Shown: positions 1 to 5,483, counted from the first letter of the stretch. The stretch is 7,985 nt of DNA from UBA5499 sp002426275 (GCA_937888735.1 CALASN010000087.1:1-7985), one strand, 5' to 3'. Numbers and translations: made by a program. The notes: generated by a model not told the origin, from the letters alone.

Positions 1-100
1 GGCTTTGGGAAGATACAGATCTCTGTACTCCCTTTTGAAAACGCTCATGTCCGCATTTGATTTCAAAAGGGAGTACAGAGATCTGTATCTTCCCAAAGCC
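1..100. repeat. Perfect 40-bp inverted repeat at the left edge
   Basis: Bases 1-40 are the exact reverse complement of bases 61-100 (40 of 40 pairs), separated by a 20-base loop at 41-60. The right arm is ordinary coding sequence of the GyrI-like gene and encodes a conserved-looking segment (residues about 5-18). The left arm is only its mirror image, starts at the first base of the window, and replaces the expected ribosome site and promoter. The most economical reading is a fold-back (inverted) chimera at a contig end. A real 40-bp hairpin at the gene start is possible but less likely. Confidence 0.95.
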
Positions 101-691
101 AAGCCGTCCATCATAGAAGTGCCGGAGATGATTTTCATTATGGTGGACGGGCAAGGAAATCCCAACACTTGCGCAGCCTATAAAAACGCGCTGGAGATTC
201 TGTACGGCTTATCCTATTCCATCAAGATGAGCAAGCTGGGCGCTGCGCAGCCTGAAGGCTATTTTGATTATGTGGTTCCGCCGCTGGAAGGACTGTGGAG
301 CGTGGCTGACGAAACTTACAGCGGGGGCAGCATCCCCGACAAAGACAAATTCATTTGGACTTCCATGATCCGCCAGCCGGAATTCGTCACGCCGGACGTA
401 TTTGCCTCCGCAAAAAAGGCGCTGGAGAAAAAGAAGCCTGAGCTTGACACCTCTATAGCGCGGCTTGAAAGATTCACGGAAGGACTGTGCGGCCAAGTCT
501 TACACACAGGTCCGTATGACGACGAACCGGCTACTATTCAATTGCTGCGGCAGTTCATCGCCGCTTCCGGATATATAGAAGATCTCTCAGGACCCAGAAG
601 GCATCACGAAATCTATCTCAGCGACCCGCGAAGGGTTGCGCCGGAAAAGCTGAAAACTGTAATCAGATATCCTCTGGCGCATCGAAAATGA
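47..691 (+). CDS. GyrI-like small-molecule-binding domain protein
   Basis: A 214-residue protein resembling the stand-alone GyrI-like family (GyrI/SbmC-type ligand-binding fold, COG4832-like). Visible landmarks are the N-terminal FKREYRDLYLPKAKP and EVPEMIFIMVDGQGNPN segments (residues 6-40), a central GLWSVADE stretch, and HTGPYDDE at residues 153-160 followed by a C-terminal R-HH-EIYLSDPRR segment. Family knowledge: such proteins bind small hydrophobic molecules, and some hydrolyse cyclopropanoid genotoxins such as CC-1065 or yatakemycin; the substrate here is unknown. I chose ATG 47 because an in-frame TTG at 5 would add 14 residues that come only from the mirrored repeat arm. No ribosome site is visible, since only six bases separate the start from that arm. 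The gene ends in an ATGA overlap with the next gene. The family call is firm; function is inferred. Confidence 0.85.
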   Translation: MSAFDFKREYRDLYLPKAKPSIIEVPEMIFIMVDGQGNPNTCAAYKNALEILYGLSYSIKMSKLGAAQPEGYFDYVVPPLEGLWSVADETYSGGSIPDKDKFIWTSMIRQPEFVTPDVFASAKKALEKKKPELDTSIARLERFTEGLCGQVLHTGPYDDEPATIQLLRQFIAASGYIEDLSGPRRHHEIYLSDPRRVAPEKLKTVIRYPLAHRK

Positions 692-1137
692 GTAATTACC
701 GCTTCGGCTTTTCGCCGCTGGGCCTCGGTTTCTACGCGCTGCAACTGCTTCCCAATCTAATCTGGCTTTGGGCGCCGCCGGCGAACAATGTGCTGGCAGC
801 GAATACTTCTCCCTATCCGCTCTTGAACGTGAGCGAAGGTTTTTTCGGCTTCTTGACGGTTGCGCTGTTGGTTCTGCTGACAAACAAAAACGCCGGCGGC
901 GCCAAAGTCTATCTCAGATTGGCAGTTCTGTTTCTGGGAGGCTATTACCTGGCATGGATTCTCTATTATCTGGGAGTGGTCTGTCCGTGGCTGCTCATCA
1001 TCGGACTCGCCGCCATGCCACCTTTGTATTTCTTATTTGTCGCACTGTGGCTTAAAAACCATGCAGTCATCATTACCAGTCTTATCTTTGGAGCTGCACA
1101 TCTCGCAGTCACATGCCTGAATTACTTGCGACTGTGA
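688..1137 (+). CDS. Small multi-pass membrane protein of unknown function
   Basis: A 149-residue, strongly hydrophobic protein with about five predicted membrane helices (roughly residues 11-28, 50-65, 77-97, 100-122 and 124-143). Between the first two helices is a polar loop, APPANNVLAANTSPYP. I recognise no enzyme or transport motif, and I do not assign a family. The start ATG overlaps the stop of the GyrI-like gene (ATGA), and no Shine-Dalgarno sequence precedes it, so translational coupling is likely and the two genes probably form one transcript. The gene ends 13 bases before the stop of the convergent comFB-like gene, with no clear terminator between them. It could be a ligand-handling or stress-related partner of the GyrI-like protein, but only co-location suggests this. 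Confidence 0.75.
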   Translation: MSNYRFGFSPLGLGFYALQLLPNLIWLWAPPANNVLAANTSPYPLLNVSEGFFGFLTVALLVLLTNKNAGGAKVYLRLAVLFLGGYYLAWILYYLGVVCPWLLIIGLAAMPPLYFLFVALWLKNHAVIITSLIFGAAHLAVTCLNYLRL

Positions 1138-1150
1138 AGAGGGCTCCTTG

Positions 1151-1432
1151 CTACGAATGTCTGGGAGAGCCGGCAACCGTCTGAATCGCCTTATGAACGG
1201 CGACGGTAATATCGCATCTCATCTGCCAATCAAGCTCCCTTAGGCGAGCGTAAACTTCGCCTTTGTCAGTGGATATGTAAACCGGCTTCAATTGGTTCAA
1301 TGCTAGCGCCGCCATATTATTGCGGCACTTTGCGCATGAGCAGACGTCCGGCTCTTTCGCCAAGTATTCGTCCAAGGTTCTCTCCACAAGTTCTTCCATC
1401 AAATTACGATAATGTTTTTCCGAAGCTGTCAA
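1151..1432 (-). CDS. comFB: ComFB-family late competence protein
   Basis: A 93-residue protein matching the ComFB family: an N-terminal helix (HYRNLMEELVERTLDEYL), a cysteine cluster CSCAKC (Cys31, Cys33, Cys36), the ALALNQLKPVYISTDKGEVYARL core, and a further Cys73. Family knowledge: ComFB is encoded in the Bacillus competence comF operon and binds zinc through four cysteines, and cyanobacterial homologues bind cyclic dinucleotides. The usual acidic residue after the cysteine cluster (DI/DM-AL-ALN) is Asn here (NNMAALALN). The start is TTG 1432, with a GGGGGAAAG ribosome site just upstream on the minus strand; an internal ATG at residue 12 would cut into the conserved helix. No other competence gene is nearby, so this is probably an orphan signalling or regulatory copy. 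The start overlaps a short repeat (see 1424-1529). Confidence 0.8.
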   Translation of the reverse strand: MTASEKHYRNLMEELVERTLDEYLAKEPDVCSCAKCRNNMAALALNQLKPVYISTDKGEVYARLRELDWQMRCDITVAVHKAIQTVAGSPRHS

Positions 1433-1529
1433 TTTCTTTCCCCCACTATAAAAATTTCCCCTACTGTCTTTCCGAGTGACATCGCTTCAAATTTCCCCTA
1501 TCAAAGCGGCCACTGTCAATAGCTGTCAA
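1424..1529. repeat. Cluster of short iterated repeats, possible decayed IS21-type end
   Basis: AGCTGTCAA occurs at 1424-1432 and 1521-1529, with a related ACTGTCAAT at 1512-1520. AAATTTCCCCTA occurs at 1452-1463 and again at 1489-1500, followed by TCAAAGCGGCCACT. Multiple short repeats mixing C-rich tetrads and GGCCAC-like units resemble the terminal repeat arrays of some Firmicute IS21-family elements, but no istA or istB gene lies in the window. The direct repeats are seen directly; the IS interpretation is a guess from memory of such ends. Confidence 0.3.
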
Positions 1530-1656
1530 GGATCCGGGTTAATCACCATCTGAACCGCCCGGTGAATAGAATTACCGCCTTTGTACCGCCCAATCCTCTG
1601 GCTTCCCCATACCAGAGGAATAGGCTCTCAAGGCTATATTTGAACATCTTAAAAAA

Positions 1657-1673
1657 GTACATTTTTTCTGTAC
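1657..1673. promoter_or_regulatory. Palindromic candidate operator GTACA-N7-TGTAC
   Basis: GTACA at 1657-1661 and TGTAC at 1669-1673 form a perfect 5-bp dyad around a T-rich 7-base spacer. A related GAACAT half-site is at 1642-1647. It lies 140 bp upstream of the umuD start. It is not the standard Firmicute LexA box (GAAC-N4-GTTC), which I do not find in this gap, but variant SOS boxes with GTAC half-sites exist in other phyla. Whether LexA or another repressor binds here is unknown. Confidence 0.3.
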
Positions 1674-1705
1674 ATCCCACCTTTACAAAACATTTTACGG
1701 TTTTC

Positions 1706-1760
1706 TTTCCAGTAATGCAAGAGAAAAATATAGTTCATTCCACTGTAAATGCGGTATAAT
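1706..1760 (+). promoter_or_regulatory. Candidate promoter(s) for umuD-umuC-DUF72
   Basis: Two overlapping candidates are visible. TTTCCA (1706-1711), a 17-base spacer and TATAGT (1729-1734) make a plausible housekeeping promoter. A perfect TATAAT sits at 1755-1760, but the hexamer 17 bases upstream (AGTTCA) is a poor -35. Either would give a short leader before the umuD ribosome site. Confidence 0.4.
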
Positions 1761-1812
1761 TAATGATGTGGGCGTTTATCACCATGCGCCAATTTCAAAA
1801 GGGAGAATCAAA

Positions 1813-2247
1813 ATGGACCTCACAGTTACCGAGATCTACGGCTTTGACCAACGCACAAAGCTGCCTCTGCCTTTAGCCATGAACGCGGTGCCGGCGGGTT
1901 TCCCTTCTCCTGCCGATGACTATCTGGATAAAAAGCTGGATTTGAACGAATTCCTCATCCCGCACCCTGCCGCCACTTTTTTCGTAAGGGTGAAAGGCGA
2001 ATCCATGATCCAGGCAGGCATCAACTCCGGCGACATCCTGATCGTGGATCGGGCGCTCGAACCGGCGCAAGGGAAAGTTGTCATTGCGGCTGTAGACGGA
2101 GAACTCACTGTCAAGCGGATTGAGAAACGTGAAGATAAGCTCTATCTGGCGGCGGAAAATCCGAACTTTAAACTGATCGAAATCACACCTGAACAGTGCC
2201 TCACAGTTTGGGGAGTGGTCACATACGCGATCCATAAGGTGGAATGA
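1813..2247 (+). CDS. umuD: UmuD: LexA-like S24 self-cleaving subunit of DNA polymerase V
   Basis: A 144-residue protein closely resembling UmuD in length and layout. The cleavage-site region reads VPAGFPSPADDYLDKKLDLNEFLI, with the expected Ala28-Gly29 scissile bond; the protease core carries the nucleophile Ser64 in VKGESM and the general base Lys101 in DGELTVKR. Family knowledge: RecA filaments trigger UmuD self-cleavage, and the resulting UmuD' dimer joins UmuC to form translesion polymerase V. It has no N-terminal DNA-binding domain, so it is not LexA itself. I chose ATG 1813 because AAAGGGAGA lies at proper spacing upstream; the earlier in-frame GTG at 1768 has no such site and adds 15 unrelated residues. 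The gene ends one base before umuC. SOS control is expected, but no canonical LexA box is visible. Confidence 0.93.
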   Translation: MDLTVTEIYGFDQRTKLPLPLAMNAVPAGFPSPADDYLDKKLDLNEFLIPHPAATFFVRVKGESMIQAGINSGDILIVDRALEPAQGKVVIAAVDGELTVKRIEKREDKLYLAAENPNFKLIEITPEQCLTVWGVVTYAIHKVE

Positions 2248-2248
2248 C

Positions 2249-3511
2249 ATGAACTGTTTCATGCTTGTAGACTGCAACAACTTCTACGTCTCCTGCGAGC
2301 GGGTCTTCAGGCCGGCTTTGGCTGGCAAACCTGTCATTGTGCTCAGCAACAATGACGGCTGCGTTGTGGCCAGATCCGATGAGGTGAAAAAGCTTGGCCT
2401 CAAGCGCGGCACTCCCTTTTTTCAGTGCAAATGGCTGGTAGAAAAGCACGGCATTACGGCCTTTTCTTCCAACTACGCCTTATATGCGGACATGTCGCAG
2501 CGTGTAATGAGCACTCTGGAACAGTTTACGCCCGAACTCGAGGTGTATTCCATCGACGAAGCTTTTCTCTCCATCACAGGTCTTCAGGCTGAGGAACTGC
2601 CAGCCTATGGACAAAAAATCAAAGACACAGTCAGGCGCTGGACCGGCATCCCCACCTCCGTAGGCATCGGACCCAGTAAAACTTTGGCCAAAGTTGCGGC
2701 CAAGCTGTCCAAAAGTACCGCCGGCGTCTGCAGTCTCGCCGCCAATCCGAAGCTAGATGAACTTCTCGACGGATTCGACGTGAATGATGTCTGGGGAATC
2801 GGCACTCAATACGCAGCTTTGCTCAGGAGCCACGGCATCCATAATGCCAAGCAGCTCAGGGATGCTCCTGAAAAATGGATCAGAGCGCACCTCACAGTCA
2901 TGGGGCAAAGAACGGTCCGGGAATTGCGCGGTTATCCCTGCTTTCCTTTGGAAGAAGCGCCTCCTTCCAAGCAAGGTGTCATTTCCTCCCGCTCCTTTGG
3001 CCAGCCCGTAACCGAACTTACCCAGCTGCGGGAAGCGGTGGCCTCTTATGCTGCCAGGGCAGGAGAAAAATTGCGAGCCCAAGGCAGCGTCGCCGGCTAT
3101 CTTGCAGTCTTCATCACCACCAATCCTTATCAGCCTAGCCAAAGGCAGTACGCCAATACAACTGGACTCAGCCTGCCGCTAGCCACGGCTAACACTGCGG
3201 AGCTGATTCGCTATGCGCTGAAAGCAGTGGAGTCAATCTATAAGCCCGGCTACATCTATAAAAAAGCCGGCGTCGTGCTGAGCGAAATCAGCTCTGCCAA
3301 AGGCGCACAGCTGAACCTATTTGTGCCCTCCGCACCCTGGCAGCGCAACCGGGAGCTTACAAATACCATGGATAAACTCAATGCCCGGTGGGGCAAAAGA
3401 GCCGTCTACTACGGCGCTCAGGGACTCGACCAAACTTGGAGACTGCGCAGTGATTACCTCTCCAGGCGCTATACCACCAGCTGGGAGGAACTCCCGGAGG
3501 TGAGAGCATGA
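2249..3511 (+). CDS. umuC: UmuC: Y-family catalytic subunit of DNA polymerase V
   Basis: A 420-residue Y-family polymerase, essentially the length of E. coli UmuC (422). The palm carries the metal-binding Asp8 (LVDCNNFY) and Asp103-Glu104 in SIDEAF. Tyr13 is at the steric-gate position. The fingers and palm segments VLSNNDGCVVARS and SSNYALYADMSQRVMSTLE are typical, as are the helix-hairpin region (VNDVWGIG) and the RTVRELRG and RSFG motifs of the little-finger boundary. Near the C-terminus, QLNLF (residues 354-358) matches the beta-clamp-binding peptide. It synthesises DNA across lesions together with UmuD'. AAGGTGG precedes ATG 2249, which follows the umuD stop by one base; the stop overlaps the next start (ATGA). 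All key residues appear intact, so the enzyme should be active. Confidence 0.96.
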   Translation: MNCFMLVDCNNFYVSCERVFRPALAGKPVIVLSNNDGCVVARSDEVKKLGLKRGTPFFQCKWLVEKHGITAFSSNYALYADMSQRVMSTLEQFTPELEVYSIDEAFLSITGLQAEELPAYGQKIKDTVRRWTGIPTSVGIGPSKTLAKVAAKLSKSTAGVCSLAANPKLDELLDGFDVNDVWGIGTQYAALLRSHGIHNAKQLRDAPEKWIRAHLTVMGQRTVRELRGYPCFPLEEAPPSKQGVISSRSFGQPVTELTQLREAVASYAARAGEKLRAQGSVAGYLAVFITTNPYQPSQRQYANTTGLSLPLATANTAELIRYALKAVESIYKPGYIYKKAGVVLSEISSAKGAQLNLFVPSAPWQRNRELTNTMDKLNARWGKRAVYYGAQGLDQTWRLRSDYLSRRYTTSWEELPEVRA

Positions 3512-4308
3512 TTCTCTTGGGCACCAGCGGTTTCAGTTTCACTGACTGGAGTTCTTTTTACCCTGCCGGCCTCCGGCGGCAAGCTTTTTTGACATACTAC
3601 AGTCGCTTTTTCCGCGCCGTGGAACTGAACTTCACCTATTATGCCATGCCAACCGCGCAAAAAATGGCGGCTCTGGCCAGACAAGTGCCGGCAGGGTTTC
3701 TGTTCACGGTCAAAGGCCACAGCAGCCTGACGCACAGCAGAATGGATCTTGGACAAGCGTGCCGCGATTTTCACAAGGGAATCGAGCCTCTAGAGGAAAA
3801 GCTAGGCTGCGTGCTTTTGCAGTTCCCCTGGAATTTTCGGTATTCCCAGGCTAATTTAGCTTACCTTGCGCAGCTGTCGCAGAACTTAGGCGGTTTGCCG
3901 GCCGCGGTTGAGTTCCGTCACAATAGCTGGCTGAGGCCGGACGTGGACGCGGTCCTCCGCCAGAAAGACTTAGGCTTCTGCGCTGTGGACGAACCGCAGC
4001 TGGAGGGACTTTTGCCGCCGGTGGCGAAGATCACGGGCAAGATCGCCTATCTGCGCTTTCACGGTCGCAACCGGGAAAAATGGTGGCACAGTCGGAATTC
4101 ATCGGAACGGTATGACTATCTGTACTCAGATGATGAGCTTTCAGCGTGGCTGCCTAAGATCGCAAAGATGAAGGCTCGCTCAGAGCGAACCTTCATCTTT
4201 TTCAACAACTGCCATCTGGGACAGGCGGCGCAGAATGCGCTGCAGATGCAAAAACTCCTGGGACAGAAACCTCCAGATCCTGTGCCCAGACAGGGAAGCC
4301 TCTTTTAG
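3508..4308 (+). CDS. DUF72 (YecE-like) TIM-barrel protein with C-terminal clamp-type motif
   Basis: A 266-residue DUF72 protein. Landmarks in order are GTSGFSFTDW near the start, FYP, the AVELNFTYYAMPT segment (residues 37-49), FTVKGHSSLTH, LLQFPWNF, the AVEFRHNSW strand, LRFHGRN and the C-terminal FFNNCHLGQAAQNAL helix. The family adopts a TIM-barrel fold; its biochemical activity is not firmly established. The start overlaps the umuC stop by 4 bp (ATGA) and is preceded by a strong CGGAGG, so it is co-translated with the polymerase. The last five residues, QGSLF (262-266), fit the Q-x-x-L-F pattern of bacterial sliding-clamp ligands and parallel QLNLF in UmuC. I infer, but cannot show, a role at the replication or repair machinery. 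The stop overlaps the end of a convergent decayed fragment. Confidence 0.92.
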   Translation: MILLGTSGFSFTDWSSFYPAGLRRQAFLTYYSRFFRAVELNFTYYAMPTAQKMAALARQVPAGFLFTVKGHSSLTHSRMDLGQACRDFHKGIEPLEEKLGCVLLQFPWNFRYSQANLAYLAQLSQNLGGLPAAVEFRHNSWLRPDVDAVLRQKDLGFCAVDEPQLEGLLPPVAKITGKIAYLRFHGRNREKWWHSRNSSERYDYLYSDDELSAWLPKIAKMKARSERTFIFFNNCHLGQAAQNALQMQKLLGQKPPDPVPRQGSLF

Positions 4309-4444
4309 CCGCGCGCCTGAAGCCTCTCTTCAGGGCTCAGGCCTGCCGCATCAATACCGCGTATGCCGCAGGCAGCTTTCCAATGTCAGCAACATTTGCC
4401 ACCAGCTCCAAAGGAACCCCGAACTCTTTCGCGCGTTCGACCAT
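4305..4444 (-). pseudogene. Frameshifted C-terminal fragment of an unrecognised protein
   Basis: On the minus strand from ATG 4444, a protein-like stretch reads MVERAKEFGVPLELVANV, then ADIGKLPAAYAVLMRQ, and stops at TGA 4337-4339. One frame over, the sequence continues smoothly as AGLSPEERLQARG to a TAA at 4305-4307. The match of the two pieces suggests one original C-terminus broken by a single-base change near 4340. There is no ribosome site, and an in-frame TGA lies just upstream of the ATG. I do not recognise the family. The fragment ends inside the last codons of the DUF72 gene, arranged convergently. Confidence 0.45.
4316..4334. other. Short hairpin after the umu operon
   Basis: CCTGAAG (4316-4322) and CTTCAGG (4328-4334) form a 7-bp stem with a 5-base loop, eight bases after the DUF72 stop. 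No T-run follows on either strand, so it is at best a weak or factor-dependent end for the operon. It also lies in the frameshifted fragment's coding sequence, which may explain it. Confidence 0.3.
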
Positions 4445-4453
4445 TTTTCATCG

Positions 4454-4872
4454 CTATTTTGGTTTCTGTAAGACAGTATCTGTTTGTGCATGACATTCTC
4501 TCGTGCACTCCCGGTTAATGAAGCGGCATAAAAGGCAGAGGGTTTCAACACTGATGACATGCTCCATCGCACAGGCGTCGGTGTCTGCAGTGTTTTGTCC
4601 TACGACACGTTAATTAAGAACTTTCTTATAATTTCGGTCTTGCCCAAAGCCGAGATTGCCCGATATTCACTTTCTTGGGTAAGAAAAACCCGTCTGTGAG
4701 CATCACGGTAGATCATCTTTTTACTTTCGAGGATCCTCATCGCCGTACAGGCACTGGACTTCGTAACCGCCAGTTTAGCGGCGATATCGCATATACGCGC
4801 ACCGTCGCCATAGAAAGAAAGCTCCTATATCGCTTTGATATAATGCTGCATAGCGACAGATAGATCATTCAC
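4454..4872 (-). pseudogene. Decayed MntR/DtxR-family metal-dependent transcriptional regulator
   Basis: Reading the minus strand from GTG 4872, preceded by an AAGAGG ribosome site, gives VNDLSVAMQHYIKAI, then a TAG stop at 4825-4827, then ELSFYGDGARICDIAAKLAV and TKSSACTAMRILESKKMIYR. This is the winged helix-turn-helix of MntR/DtxR regulators, including the DIAAKL-VTK-S recognition region. The frame breaks near 4606-4608 and continues one frame over as GQNTADTDACAMEHVIS, the family's metal-binding DAC-MEH-IS motif, and ends at TAG 4454-4456. The span of 419 bases is not a multiple of three, consistent with a one-base deletion. An intact homologue would sense Mn or Fe and repress uptake genes. 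The nonsense codon and frameshift together make this a dead gene. Confidence 0.8.
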
Positions 4873-4911
4873 GATTTTGCCTCTTTTCTGTGTATATTTT
4901 TAATTAGGCTT

Positions 4912-5167
4912 ATGCTTTCACTGGAAAAAGGCATGAACCGCAAGCATTCATGTTTGATGCTTGCGAACCACTTTTGCGGTAGAATCATAATCTCTGTCCT
5001 TTGCGCTCAGTTTTCTAAATTATGCGACTATCATAATGACGGATGCATTCCCTCCGTAACGGAACTTGCAAGCCACTTTGACGTCCATCGCTTAGACAAA
5101 AAACAAGCGTGACAAAATTGCTGCGCAAAGGCCCGTCTATTCCATACGAGCCGGCTTGTTGCAATAA
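4912..5167 (+). pseudogene. Probable decayed GntR-type helix-turn-helix regulator
   Basis: From ATG 4912 the frame reads MLSLEKGMNRKHSCLMLANH and later DGCIPSVTELASHFDVHR, then loses register and stops at 5110-5112. One frame over, DKIAAQRPVYSIRAGLLQ ends at TAA 5165-5167. Joined, PSVTELASHFDVHR, a five-residue gap, A, then DKIAAQRPVYS has the spacing of the GntR winged helix (PSERELAERLGVSR...A..L..EGLVYS). So this looks like a GntR-family DNA-binding domain with a frameshift near 5100, and with no effector domain left. The start lies 39 bp from that of the divergent MntR-like pseudogene. There is no convincing ribosome site. The GntR call rests on the motif spacing alone. Confidence 0.45.
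4939..4965. repeat. 9-bp perfect inverted repeat
   Basis: CGCAAGCAT (4939-4947) and ATGCTTGCG (4957-4965) pair perfectly around a 9-base loop. It sits at the 5' end of the GntR-like remnant, about 70 bp upstream of the divergent MntR-like start, so it could be an old operator or a hairpin. Confidence 0.4.
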
Positions 5168-5202
5168 AGGAACCTTTACCCGGCGATTTCAATCTTCACC
5201 TT

Positions 5203-5368
5203 TCAATCGGGTATCTTTTGCGCCCGCTCACGAAATAAGCATCCAATGGCTCGCTGCAACCGGTCCTCGTTTTCCGGATCGACATTGGAGGTTGCCCCGT
5301 CCAGCAACACGATGGGGGCGGCGCTCGCCAACCCCCTGTTCCTGGCTTCCGCCGGTTAGATGACGTCC
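5203..5368 (-). pseudogene. Remnant of an ABC-transporter ATPase C-terminus
   Basis: On the minus strand, HLTGGSQEQGVG (around 5362-5330) corresponds to the ABC signature region (LSGGEKQR). One frame over, the sequence continues as ASAAPIVLLDGATSNVDPEN and EDRLQRAIGCLFRERAQKIPD to a TGA at 5203-5205. This is the Walker B and D-loop region, but the catalytic Glu after the Asp is Gly (LLDGATS). No Walker A, Q-loop or H-loop remains. It resembles the same part of the intact ABC gene at 5484-7208 (VILDEATSSVDPENE), so it may be debris of a related third copy. It is clearly non-functional. Confidence 0.75.
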
Positions 5369-5386
5369 ATGCCGGACGTGTAATCC

Positions 5387-5425
5387 CAAGGAGCAGGATC
5401 CGCGTTATGTCAGCCCTGCTCCTTG
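5387..5425. other. 11-bp perfect stem-loop downstream of the ABC operon
   Basis: CAAGGAGCAGG (5387-5397) pairs perfectly with CCTGCTCCTTG (5415-5425) around a 17-base loop. It lies about 60 bp past the stop of the minus-strand ABC gene and could serve as a transcript end or stabiliser, but no T-run follows on the minus strand. The remainder of 5369-5483 shows nothing else I can name. Confidence 0.4.
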
Positions 5426-5483
5426 TTCCGCTGGCGCACAGTTTGGCATGGTTCCGCTTTCAGGCGCTTTGAGCCATGATCAT

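Larger units (their letters stand above)
1433..1812. other. Intergenic region between comFB-like gene and umuD
   Basis: A 380-base gap. It holds the iterated repeats described at 1424-1529, a 7-bp stem at 1595-1601 / 1612-1618 (CCTCTGG and CCAGAGG, 10-base loop, no T-run), a GTACA-N7-TGTAC palindrome, and AT-rich candidate promoters for umuD. A 65-codon GTG-started frame at 1562-1759 lacks a ribosome site and recognisable features, and I do not call it a gene. Confidence 0.6.

Noticed and set aside
1562..1759. 65-codon GTG-started open frame on the plus strand
   Set aside because: No ribosome site, composition typical of AT-rich intergenic DNA, and it overlaps the candidate operator and promoter of umuD.
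1792..1805. 14-base identity (ATTTCAAAAGGGAG) between the umuD ribosome-site region and bases 60-73
   Set aside because: One copy is coding sequence of the GyrI-like gene and a match of this length in 8 kb is not far from chance.
4235..4471. Plus-strand open frame overlapping the DUF72 3' end
   Set aside because: It is out of frame with a solid gene and its translation looks like noise; the minus strand carries the protein-like remnant.
4351..4572. 73-codon minus-strand open frame
   Set aside because: It runs out of register across the MntR-like pseudogene tail and the unknown fragment; the meaningful peptides are in other frames.
5177..5213. TACCCG / CGGGTA stem downstream of the ABC remnant as a terminator
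   Set aside because: Only six pairs with a long loop and no T-run.
5109..5363. 84-codon plus-strand open frame
   Set aside because: It overlaps the end of the GntR-like remnant and runs antisense to the ABC remnant; no recognisable protein features.
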